A stretch of 35,221 nt of DNA from an uncultured Chloroflexales bacterium (GTDB taxonomy: Bacteria > Chloroflexota > Chloroflexia > Chloroflexales > Chloroflexaceae), in contig CALANA010000226.1 in NCBI GenBank assembly GCA_937925925.1, positions 1-35,221 on the forward strand, given 5' to 3'. Under the pieces are notes generated by a model, which was not told where the DNA came from, ran no database searches, and worked only from the letters and a program-made list of their open reading frames with translations. Below are positions 9,015-16,794 of this stretch, piece after piece (within the stretch, counting starts at the first letter, position 1; every line of letters starts with the position of its first letter). Made by a program: the position numbers and the translations under genes.

Positions 9015-9398
9015 TTAGCCAGGTGTGGCACTACTCCGTCGTTCAAAAAACAGTTTGATGCTCTGTACAATCTCATCGAAGTCAAAAGGTTTGGTGAAAT
9101 ATTCATTTACGCCGACTTTAAAGGCTTCTTTCTCCACATCTAGTGTGCCAAAAGCCGTCACCATAATAATGTATGTGTCTCTTGATTGGTCACGTATGGC
9201 ACGCACCAGATCCAACCCGTCCATATGGGGCATATTCAAATCGGTAATGATGATGTCACACGGTTGCCGCGAAAAATATTCCAGGGCAACACGTCCATCT
9301 TCAGCCTCAATAACCATATACCCACTGTTGACAAGCAAAAATCGATAGAGTCGCCGTGTCGATGGATCATCCTCAACAATCATCACCGTAAAAGGCAC
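9015..9398 (-). CDS. CheY-like single-domain response regulator
   Basis: A 127-residue receiver-only protein. The GTG at 9398 is chosen because AGGAG lies 7 nt upstream and the receiver fold begins at once (PFTVMIVEDD); the frame continues to 9524 without a comparable ribosome site. The acidic pair is Glu9-Asp10, the phospho-acceptor is Asp53 in ITDLNMPHMDG, Thr81 is the switch residue, and Lys103 is in the FTKPFD motif. With no output domain it must act through a protein partner. It lies 167 nt after the STAS gene in the same direction, so it may be the last gene of that operon or have its own weak promoter (extended -10 TGGTATTAT near 9506-9514). Confidence 0.9.
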   Translation of the reverse strand: MPFTVMIVEDDPSTRRLYRFLLVNSGYMVIEAEDGRVALEYFSRQPCDIIITDLNMPHMDGLDLVRAIRDQSRDTYIIMVTAFGTLDVEKEAFKVGVNEYFTKPFDFDEIVQSIKLFFERRSSATPG

Positions 9399-9565
9399 TT
9401 CGTTTCTCCTGGTGTATGGTCTTCCTCCTGATGTCAGCAGATCACAAAGCTTGCCAGTGGGCGGAATGGTATCAAGTACGGCAAATCGATCCTGCATTTG
9501 TTTATAATACCACAGACCGGTCAATCCGCTACCAAGATTGACAAACCGTCATTTTGAGCCACGAT

Positions 9566-9892
9566 TTAGCGATAAATCGCCAGATCGCGTTCCTCAATCG
9601 TCGGCATGAACCGTGACATTTCCACCATCTTGAAAATTTTCTGATGATGGGGGCTGACATTCATTGCAAATAGTTTATATCCGGCCTTACGCGCCGTTAC
9701 TACAAACTTGAGGAGCGACGAAATCCCGGACGAATTAATAAAAGAAACATCACTAAAATCAAGTACTGTAATGGGACGCATGTCTGCGCAAGCGGCCTCA
9801 ATAGCGGCTGCGGATACACCATCAACACTCGGCGTGCCAATATGTAACACAACCACTTCGCCAAACTCTTCACGCCTGATTGCATTCATCAT
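9566..9892 (-). CDS. STAS-domain anti-sigma factor antagonist (SpoIIAA/RsbV-like)
   Basis: A 108-residue single STAS domain. The phosphorylatable serine is in FINSSGISSLL, the site used by SpoIIAA/RsbV. In that family the unphosphorylated form binds the switch kinase and frees its target, while the phosphorylated form does not; a PP2C phosphatase resets it. The start codon overlaps the stop of the RsbW-like gene upstream (ATGA at 9889-9892), so the kinase and antagonist are translationally coupled. The PP2C gene about 2.3 kb upstream on the same strand is the natural phosphatase candidate. No sigma factor is encoded nearby, so the final target is unknown. Confidence 0.92.
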   Translation of the reverse strand: MMNAIRREEFGEVVVLHIGTPSVDGVSAAAIEAACADMRPITVLDFSDVSFINSSGISSLLKFVVTARKAGYKLFAMNVSPHHQKIFKMVEMSRFMPTIEERDLAIYR

Positions 9893-10317
9893 TGTGTCTG
9901 CCCTTTCCGATAGAGTCGTAGTGTGAGTACTGTTCCGGTTTGTGAGGAACTTACCTCACAATCGTCGACAAGAGCGCTAATCAAATACGATCCAAACCCG
10001 CGGAGCATGCCGTCTTCGAGATTTCGTTCGTCGACAACATGGCGCGAAAAGTCCAGTGTGCCCACTCCGGCACCATGGTCGGAAATCCGCACCTCCAGTT
10101 TTTCATGGTCAAGCGCAAACACCACCTCCACCGGCTTGCTGGTCTCGCGCTTATTCCCGTGTTCAATCGCATTATTGACGGCCTCGCTAACAGCTAATTT
10201 AAGATCCTCGATCCGCTCCACTGAGAAGCCGAACGCCTCGCCAATCTCACCTGCGCTGGCCCGTACAACTCGTTCAAAAATAGGATTGGAGGGAATATGA
10301 ACTTCGACGCGCTCCAT
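9889..10317 (-). CDS. RsbW/SpoIIAB-like anti-sigma serine kinase (HATPase_c)
   Basis: A 142-residue GHKL ATPase. The start at 10317 (MERVEVHIPSNP) has AAAGGA about 9 nt upstream; the frame extends to 10542 only by overlapping the TPR gene. The N-box is EAVNNAIEHGN, the G1 box is DHGAGVG, and a G2-like RGFGSYLISALVDD follows. Proteins of this kind phosphorylate a STAS antagonist and sequester a sigma factor or another regulator. It lies 19 nt after the TPR gene and overlaps the STAS gene, making a TPR-kinase-antagonist unit. Confidence 0.92.
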   Translation of the reverse strand: MERVEVHIPSNPIFERVVRASAGEIGEAFGFSVERIEDLKLAVSEAVNNAIEHGNKRETSKPVEVVFALDHEKLEVRISDHGAGVGTLDFSRHVVDERNLEDGMLRGFGSYLISALVDDCEVSSSQTGTVLTLRLYRKGQTQ

Positions 10318-10336
10318 GCATTGCATCCTTTCATGC

Positions 10337-11908
10337 TTATACCGTCGAGCGCACAGCGGAGAGCGAGCGTTTTCGCGCATTCGTGGCAGGTTTGACGGCC
10401 TGATTCTGACTTTGACGTGCGAGATGATCATAACGGCGTAGATACGCCTTCCCCAGCGAGGTATTGCCAATCTGCAAATAGCATGCGCCCAGATAATAGA
10501 GGGCCTGAGCATGGCGTGGATTACGCCGCAATACCTTTTCAAACAGAGGAATTGAGCGGGCTGGCTCCATCAACTCTTTATAACACAGACCGAGCATAAA
10601 ACTGGTCTCAATATCATCGGGCCAGTGTTCCAGGACAATCGCGAATTCTTTGGCTGCCAGATCGAAGCGACCACGTCGCACATACATATAGCCCAGATCA
10701 TAGCGCAACGAATATACCTCTGGAGCCAGCTCAACCGCTTTGCGCCACGCGGCCAATGCCCAGTTCTCACGCCCAATAACGGTATACATAAAGCCGAGCA
10801 GATAATGCGCCTGTGGATCACGTGGCAATAACTGCACCGAGCGTTCAAACGCCCGAACGGCGGGCGCAAACATTTCTAGATCATAGAGCAATTTGCCCAT
10901 ACTAAGAAAAAGTTGCCCATTCCCTGGATGGAGTTTCGCGCAGTCAAACAACAGATCGTAGGCCTGTTTATGTTGCTTGAGTAAGCGCAACACCGCACTC
11001 ATGCGGAGCCGTGAATCCACGAAATGCTTGTTGTGGGGGGGGATCTTATAATACTGGTCGAGCGCTTCGTTCCAGCGACGACTGCGGGCCAACAGGTTGC
11101 CCAACAGATAGCGTGCCCGATATTCCTCTGGCCGCCATTGCAAGAGGGCATTATAGATCCGTTCGGCTTCCTCCTCATACCCCTGTACTTTCAGATCTTC
11201 ACTGAGCCGATAATACCATTGAGCAACCTCCTCTTCACTGCGGGTAATCAATACTTCATCCTGCATGGCAGGGGAAACAAAGGTTGGCTCGACACGGAGT
11301 GCTTCTGCGAAGCAGCGTTGCGCCAATTCATAGGCTCCATGCCCCTGATGCATCAGGCCCATATAATACCGTGGTTCAGCAGCCTGGGGCCGAGCGTTAC
11401 AGGCACTGTTGTAATGAATATATGCACGGCCCGCATCCTCAAGCCGCTGATAGCAGCGGCCAAGCGAGAAATGCGCCTCATACAGATCTTCATTATGCTC
11501 CAGCGCTTCTTTGAACGCCGCAATTGCCCGATCAATTTGCCCATGGGCTGCAAATGCCACACCCAGATTATAGTGAGCCTCCGCCAGTTGGGGATCCGTC
11601 TGTACGGCCTCCAGATATTCGCGTAAGGCCCCTTCCCAATCTTCCTGGAAAGCCAGTGCATTGCCAATATACAAATAAATAATTGCACGTTCACGGTCAT
11701 AAATTTGTGCCTGCTCTTCACCATCAACATAGGCTGCAATGAGCGCTGCTTTAAAGTGTTCAATAGCATCAATATATTGAGCACGTAAATACGAATGAAT
11801 TCCCCGGCTGAATGCTGCGCCGAGACGCGTACCTTCAACAAAGCGCTCACTGCCAGAGAAAGTGTCTAGATCGAGAGGCATAAAAATAAGTGAATCATTC
11901 ACCGCCAT
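10337..11908 (-). CDS. Tetratricopeptide-repeat protein
   Basis: A 523-residue protein made almost entirely of TPR helical hairpins. About ten units can be read from residue 35 to 480, for example AHYNLGVAFAAHGQIDRAI and AQALYYLGACYLQIGN. There is no signal peptide or membrane segment, so it is a cytoplasmic scaffold by prediction. The start at 11908 follows GGGGAG about 6 nt upstream; an earlier ATG at 11953 is possible. It is the first gene of the TPR-RsbW-STAS unit, so it may bind the kinase, the antagonist or an upstream signalling protein. The C-terminal 40 residues are basic and low in repeat character. Confidence 0.88.
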   Translation of the reverse strand: MAVNDSLIFMPLDLDTFSGSERFVEGTRLGAAFSRGIHSYLRAQYIDAIEHFKAALIAAYVDGEEQAQIYDRERAIIYLYIGNALAFQEDWEGALREYLEAVQTDPQLAEAHYNLGVAFAAHGQIDRAIAAFKEALEHNEDLYEAHFSLGRCYQRLEDAGRAYIHYNSACNARPQAAEPRYYMGLMHQGHGAYELAQRCFAEALRVEPTFVSPAMQDEVLITRSEEEVAQWYYRLSEDLKVQGYEEEAERIYNALLQWRPEEYRARYLLGNLLARSRRWNEALDQYYKIPPHNKHFVDSRLRMSAVLRLLKQHKQAYDLLFDCAKLHPGNGQLFLSMGKLLYDLEMFAPAVRAFERSVQLLPRDPQAHYLLGFMYTVIGRENWALAAWRKAVELAPEVYSLRYDLGYMYVRRGRFDLAAKEFAIVLEHWPDDIETSFMLGLCYKELMEPARSIPLFEKVLRRNPRHAQALYYLGACYLQIGNTSLGKAYLRRYDHLARQSQNQAVKPATNARKRSLSAVRSTV

Positions 11909-12024
11909 AATTGCTCCCCCATACGCATCCTGTTCCAGGCTTAACCAGGTCATTAGTGGATGGTTAAGTGGTTAAAGAACAGTGTTTCTCCCCTCAGTGA
12001 GAATGATCTATTTCCAGGTGTGGA

Positions 12025-12042
12025 TCTATTACTATACCATGG
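12025..12042 (-). promoter_or_regulatory. Possible extended -10 promoter of the TPR-rsbW-STAS operon
   Basis: On the minus strand TGGTATAGT (extended -10) reads toward the TPR gene about 120 nt upstream of its start. No good -35 box is seen. The surrounding gap (11909-12143) holds no gene. Confidence 0.3.
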
Positions 12043-12143
12043 TGTTGTGTTTGTTGCACACAGAACTACGGCTATAAGCAGGCACTCTCGGCGTTCTATG
12101 TCCTGAACGCGTTAAGGAGCAGCCAGGCCGGTAGACACGCTTA

Positions 12144-13331
12144 CTACCGATACTCTTCTATCACTAAACGCATTTGTTGATGTAATTCACGGGCCAGACC
12201 ACGCCCAAAATGCCCTTGTGCAGCGCGTGCCAGTGCCGGCAGTACTTCGCTCCATTCATCCGCAGACGCATCAAGCAGCCGCGAATCGTGCATATTCAAC
12301 ACCATTTCATGCCAAAACGTTAACGCATGTGTACTACCTAAGACATCTTCGGCAATACTGCGCAGTTCATCACTCAGGCGCGCTAGACGTCGCCGCAACA
12401 CCACGATCGTCACATCATCGCTCTGGGCATTGCTGATCCCCCAGGTACGCAACTCTTGAAGCAGGCGCATCATCAGCGCTCGTGGCTTGAGTTGTTCATT
12501 GGCAACCAGCAAGGCTTGCAGGCGTTCAATGCCAAACATTTCATATTCGCTGTTAAAAGCCTCGGTGACACCATCACTATAGAGAACGATCGTATCGCCG
12601 GGTTCGAGAATGATACTCATCTGATCGTAGTCAATATCCAGGTCAATACCGAGTGGCAACCCTGGTATTTCCAGTTCTTCCACTCTGCCATTCACCAGCA
12701 AGGGGAACGTATGGCCGGCATTTGCTATCTGCAACTCGCCCCGGGTAGGATGCAGTTGGGCATACAGCATGGTCACCATCCCCTGCGGAATCTCACTGAT
12801 GATGCCGCGATTAACGGCGGCCAGCGTCAGGGCGGCTGATTGACCACTGCGTGCTTCGTGGCGAAAGACAGTACGGGCGACTGCCATCTGGAGTGCGGCG
12901 GGCAAGCCCTTCCCGGCCACATCGCCAATCATAATGCCTTGCCAGCCATCACGTAACGGTAAAAAGTCATACAAATCGCCACCCAGATCGCGGGCGGGGA
13001 GCGAAACGGCACTCAATTCCCATCCAGGCAGGTGCGGTACCGCCGCCAGTAGCAACCCCTGCTGAATATCACGCGCCATTTGCAACTCGTTCTCTAACTC
13101 TGCCTGTCGTTGCAACGCTTCTGTTGTTGGGCCAGATGGCGTACTGTTGGGGTGAGCCGCAGCGTGGGCCACCCGGTTGGTGCGCTGCATAATGCCGCTA
13201 CGCGCCACCCGGTGTCCCACCAATGTTCGACACGAACGACGCTGAACCGCCGATGAATGATGTGTTGTGTTATTACTGACCATAGTACTACCATAAGATA
13301 GTGAAAGGGGGTGTTCCCCCTTACCTATCAT
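12144..13331 (-). CDS. PP2C/SpoIIE-type serine phosphatase
   Basis: A protein of about 395 residues. A low-complexity N-terminal tail (1-70) and a short helix (ELENELQMARDIQQGLL) lead into a SpoIIE-like PP2C domain at about 95-310, then a helical C-terminal region of about 85 residues. Metal-binding motifs are visible: DLGGD (115-119), GDVAGKG (136-142), YSDGVTEA and SDDVTIVVL. Such enzymes dephosphorylate STAS antagonists. The start is uncertain: ATG at 13331 overlaps the cheR stop and fits translational coupling, while ATG at 13283 would give a shorter tail. Its position between cheR and the RsbW/STAS unit makes it the likely bridge between chemosensory input and partner switching, which is inference. 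Confidence 0.9.
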   Translation of the reverse strand: MIGKGEHPLSLSYGSTMVSNNTTHHSSAVQRRSCRTLVGHRVARSGIMQRTNRVAHAAAHPNSTPSGPTTEALQRQAELENELQMARDIQQGLLLAAVPHLPGWELSAVSLPARDLGGDLYDFLPLRDGWQGIMIGDVAGKGLPAALQMAVARTVFRHEARSGQSAALTLAAVNRGIISEIPQGMVTMLYAQLHPTRGELQIANAGHTFPLLVNGRVEELEIPGLPLGIDLDIDYDQMSIILEPGDTIVLYSDGVTEAFNSEYEMFGIERLQALLVANEQLKPRALMMRLLQELRTWGISNAQSDDVTIVVLRRRLARLSDELRSIAEDVLGSTHALTFWHEMVLNMHDSRLLDASADEWSEVLPALARAAQGHFGRGLARELHQQMRLVIEEYR

Positions 13332-14892
13332 CAATCGTCAGGATTTTTACGTAGCGTTTACAGGTTTGTCGTAACCAATCAACGGCTACACCATCAAGTA
13401 ATATATCTGGCGGATAAGGTTCAAGCTTGCGCAAGGTACTACGATATTCGCGGAGCGCCGGCCCAAGGAGTTGCAACTGGCGATAGGCCTCTGCCAGGTG
13501 AAACGATATAATGGCTGACCCTGGTTCGAGATAACGGGCACGCTCAAAGTGTTGCACAGCGGTCGGCAGTTGTCCTTGCTGGGCATAGAGCATGCCTAAC
13601 AATCGATAGGCCTCAGTGGTGAGCGAGTCGAGTTCAATAGCCCGCCGGGCTTCTGCCACCGCCAGATCAATATCGCCCCGATCGGCATGCGCCCGCGCCA
13701 TCAGGGCGACCACCTGGGGCGCGTGGGTGCCATTCAGCGGTGCCAGGGCCAGTAACTCCAGGGCTTCGTGTGACTGTCCGGCATCAAGCAGGGCTTGCCC
13801 GCGTTGAATAATCTCTGTATCAGATAGCGATGCCTGACCCAGGAGGCGTTGCGCTGATAGATCGACGTTTTGACGCGCATCAGGTAGCGTTATTGGCGGT
13901 GTTGTCTTTGTTCGGCCCGTGTTGCGTGCAGGTGCCTCCAGTTGCTTTGTATTGCGCGGAATTCCCATTGATGATGGGTGCGCTGAGACCGCCTCTGGCG
14001 TTCCCGGACTGTCGGGCTGTGGCAATTCAGGCTTGTAATACACAAACGAACCAGCTACTTCGCGCAACCGGAAGCCATCATGGATGTTCCACAGGGTTTC
14101 TGAAAAGCCCAGAAACAATATCCCGCCCGTATCCATCGCACGATAAAAGCGCTCAATCAGCGTGCGGCATGTAGCAAGTTGAAAATAAATCGTCACATTT
14201 TGACAGAAGATAATATCCATACCGTTGCATCTGGCGGGGAATGGCTCCAGCAGATTGAGTTGCGCAAATTGTACCAGAGTACGTACAGGCTCATTGATCA
14301 GCCAGGTATCACCATGTTTCTGGAAATAACGCTGACGCATTGCTGGCGTCACGTTGGTCAGGGCGCGATCGCGATACCGGCCGCTACGGGCGCGGGCCAG
14401 CGCCTGCTCACTCAGATCGGTGGCCCAGATCTCCACCGGACGCACCAGGGGCATTCCCAGCGTCTCCAGGGCAATCATTGCCAGCGAATACGGTTCTTCA
14501 CCCGTGGAACAACCGGCGCTCCAGATTCGCAACGGCAGATTAGCCGGTTTGCGACGATGGAGATCGGGTAGAATAACCTCTTGCAAAGCACGCATATGGG
14601 GGACATTGCGAAAGAACAGCGTCTCGTGATTCAGCGTCGATTCTGCCAACTGTTGTAATTCAGCCCGGCCTTCGGGATCGGCGATGTAGGCGGCATAGGC
14701 ATCCAGGGTTTGCCCCGTCGCTACCAGTCGTTGCGCCAGACCCGTCAGCAGCACCCGCTGGCGCGTTTGATCCAGGTACACACCACTGTAGCGTGCCAGC
14801 AGATCGCGGATCATTTCAAACTGTCCCGGCTTGAGTACCAGTTCAGGCAGTTCCGGGCGCGTATGGTTATGCATCGAAGACTTATGCATCAT
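13321..14892 (-). CDS. cheR: CheR methyltransferase with C-terminal TPR domain
   Basis: This 523-residue protein uses S-adenosylmethionine to methylate glutamates of chemoreceptors. The N-terminal all-helical CheR domain is followed by the SAM-binding domain. NHETLFFR (89-96), GCSTGEEP (127-134), WATDLSE and FCQNVTIYF (the last a variant of FCRNVLIYF) are recognisable. After a Pro/Thr-rich linker at about 295-345, residues about 360-500 form TPR repeats. CheR-TPR fusions are typical of alternative (type IV pilus or other non-flagellar) chemosensory systems. The best start is the ATG at 14892 or 14889, with no strong ribosome site. Its stop lies inside the start of the PP2C gene. Confidence 0.95.
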   Translation of the reverse strand: MMHKSSMHNHTRPELPELVLKPGQFEMIRDLLARYSGVYLDQTRQRVLLTGLAQRLVATGQTLDAYAAYIADPEGRAELQQLAESTLNHETLFFRNVPHMRALQEVILPDLHRRKPANLPLRIWSAGCSTGEEPYSLAMIALETLGMPLVRPVEIWATDLSEQALARARSGRYRDRALTNVTPAMRQRYFQKHGDTWLINEPVRTLVQFAQLNLLEPFPARCNGMDIIFCQNVTIYFQLATCRTLIERFYRAMDTGGILFLGFSETLWNIHDGFRLREVAGSFVYYKPELPQPDSPGTPEAVSAHPSSMGIPRNTKQLEAPARNTGRTKTTPPITLPDARQNVDLSAQRLLGQASLSDTEIIQRGQALLDAGQSHEALELLALAPLNGTHAPQVVALMARAHADRGDIDLAVAEARRAIELDSLTTEAYRLLGMLYAQQGQLPTAVQHFERARYLEPGSAIISFHLAEAYRQLQLLGPALREYRSTLRKLEPYPPDILLDGVAVDWLRQTCKRYVKILTIDDR

Positions 14893-14961
14893 AATCAGAC
14901 TTCACTACCAAAACGAAGGGCTTAAATGCCACATTTTGACGTAACCCATGTATGTATAGAG

Positions 14962-16122
14962 CTATAAGATCGAATCTGACACCCGATTGAGCAACGCCAG
15001 ACTAATTTCCTCTGGCGGCAACACGATATCAACCGCCTGGAGATCAATCGCGGCGCGTGGCATCCCATAAATCGCACAACTGGCTTTATTCTGGGCAATC
15101 GTATACCCACCCGCCCGCCGAATACTTTTCATTCCAACCGCTCCATCGCGGCCCATTCCGGTCAGTAACACACCAATGGTGTAGGGGCCAAAGACCTCAG
15201 CAGCGGCCTGCATCGCAATATCAATCGCTGGACGTTGTAGCAGGAGCGGGCCATTGCTCAAGTGGATGCTTTGATCCCGCTCAATCAGCACATCACAACG
15301 TTCAGGCGCGATCAGCACCGTGCCAGGCACAAGCGGCGATCCCTCCTGAGCCAGACTGATGGGGAGCGCACATGAACCAGCTAGCCATGTTACCATACCA
15401 GCGCTGAACCCCTCGGCAATATGTTGAATAACCAGCACAGCGGCATGAAAGGTAGCCGGTAGGCCCATTAATATTTGCTTAATGACCCGTGGCCCACCCG
15501 TTGAAGCGCCAATAACGACCAGCGGGAACGGTATTTTACGTCTGGCACCCACCGATTTTGGGCCTGGTACCAGACAACTGGTATCGGGTAACGTGACGTG
15601 TTCCATCTGTTGTTGCAGGTGTGGAACGATCGGTGCTGGCGGGATGTCGGTGCGTAACCGAGACGTGGTATCGGATCGATCCAGACGCCGGCGCCCGCGC
15701 AGGTGCGTCACTACCTTGACCCGCGATAACAACTTGATGCGCCGGATCAGATCGCGTCGCGTCTGTTCCCGCGCAGGTGCATCACTTAACCGTGGCTTCT
15801 CCATCACATCCAATGCGCCAGCACCTAACATCTCGAACGTGATGTCCGTATCATATCGTGAAAGGGATGCCGTCAACACCAGGATCGGTGTCGGATAATA
15901 GGCCATTAATTGCTCTGTTGTTTCCAACCCGTCCATAATCGGCATCCGCACGTCCATCGTAATAACATCTGGCCGTAATCGAGCAACTACCTCCAGCGCC
16001 TCTTGCCCGTTTGCGGCTTCACCGACGACAGTAATGACGGGATCGCTTTCCAGCATCTCCCGTAACACCCGGCGCATAAGCGCCGAGTCATCGACAATCA
16101 CAAGCCGCAACTGCTGTTTCAT
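14962..16122 (-). CDS. cheB: CheB protein-glutamate methylesterase, response regulator
   Basis: CheB removes methyl groups from receptor glutamates, opposing CheR. The 386-residue form starting at 16122 (MKQQLRLVIVDD) matches the usual length. An in-frame ATG at 16194 would add a 24-residue tail without a ribosome site. The receiver domain has Asp57 in TMDVRMP. After a linker rich in Arg, the methylesterase domain has its catalytic triad visible as Ser207 (IGASTGG), His234 (VIQHIAEGF) and Asp326 (TGMGRDG). It lies between cheY and cheR, with 69 nt before cheR. It should act on the MCP encoded in the same cluster. Confidence 0.95.
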   Translation of the reverse strand: MKQQLRLVIVDDSALMRRVLREMLESDPVITVVGEAANGQEALEVVARLRPDVITMDVRMPIMDGLETTEQLMAYYPTPILVLTASLSRYDTDITFEMLGAGALDVMEKPRLSDAPAREQTRRDLIRRIKLLSRVKVVTHLRGRRRLDRSDTTSRLRTDIPPAPIVPHLQQQMEHVTLPDTSCLVPGPKSVGARRKIPFPLVVIGASTGGPRVIKQILMGLPATFHAAVLVIQHIAEGFSAGMVTWLAGSCALPISLAQEGSPLVPGTVLIAPERCDVLIERDQSIHLSNGPLLLQRPAIDIAMQAAAEVFGPYTIGVLLTGMGRDGAVGMKSIRRAGGYTIAQNKASCAIYGMPRAAIDLQAVDIVLPPEEISLALLNRVSDSIL

Positions 16123-16209
16123 TATTTTGTAGGGTGTGTTGCCCGCCGCGTCGCCAATGGATTGACCATACGTGCTACGCGGCGTGTTGCACATAGTATT
16201 TGCTAATCG

Positions 16210-16572
16210 CTAATCCATTTCGAGTACCAGTTTGACCCGATTGGGCAGGTTGAGCAAGTCAACATCCTTGTTCAAGTAATCATCAACCCCGGCTTCAAAT
16301 GCCGAATGCTTGTCATCACTGGATGTCAGCATAATGATCCGCAAGTCATCCAGGAGCGGATTATCGCGTAAGCGACGGCACACCTCATACCCATCAATGC
16401 CAGGCATCTGTACATCAAGTACCATCAAATCCGGCACCTCGTCATCAATACAGGACAGCGCCTCCTCACCGCTATGCGCCAGACGAACCTCATACCCATA
16501 CATTTCGAGCCGCATTTTCACAATGTCTGTCACGAGCTTACTATCATCCACAATCAGGATTTTCTCCGACAT
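16210..16572 (-). CDS. cheY: CheY-like response regulator of the chemosensory cluster
   Basis: A 120-residue receiver-only protein. AGGAG lies 7 nt before the ATG. Asp9-Asp10, phospho-acceptor Asp53 (VLDVQMPGIDG), Thr83 and Lys102 are present, but the usual Pro after the Lys is replaced (NKDVD). It sits between cheA and cheB, so phosphotransfer from CheA is likely. Since no flagellar gene is present, its output is probably gliding, pili or gene regulation; this is inference. A spacer of 222 nt with a hairpin separates it from cheA. Confidence 0.93.
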   Translation of the reverse strand: MSEKILIVDDSKLVTDIVKMRLEMYGYEVRLAHSGEEALSCIDDEVPDLMVLDVQMPGIDGYEVCRRLRDNPLLDDLRIIMLTSSDDKHSAFEAGVDDYLNKDVDLLNLPNRVKLVLEMD

Positions 16573-16717
16573 CGCTTTACTCCTAGATTAAGGGGTAGCA
16601 GAGCGCTCTATGGCCCATGCATTGATACAAACCATATATTCACTGTACCGTAACTGTTCACACTTTGGGTAATACACTCCCCTGGGCACCAGAGCGGGGC
16701 GCACTCCATCGCGCACA

Positions 16718-16758
16718 CGAGGGCAAGATGCCCTCGCTCCCAGATGCCCTCGCTCCCA
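16718..16758 (-). repeat. Hairpin and tandem 16-mer between cheA and cheY
   Basis: The unit GATGCCCTCGCTCCCA occurs twice head to tail (16727-16742 and 16743-16758). CGAGGGCA (16718-16725) pairs with TGCCCTCG (16729-16736) around a 3-nt loop. It could attenuate or process the che transcript between cheA and cheY; there is no U-tract. Confidence 0.5.
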
Positions 16759-16794
16759 GGAGAAAGGTGAACACGTACACTGTACCTTCTGATG

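Noticed and set aside
10318-10542. Longer N-terminus of the RsbW-like kinase
   Set aside because: It overlaps the TPR gene in another frame; the fold and a ribosome site fit the start at 10317.
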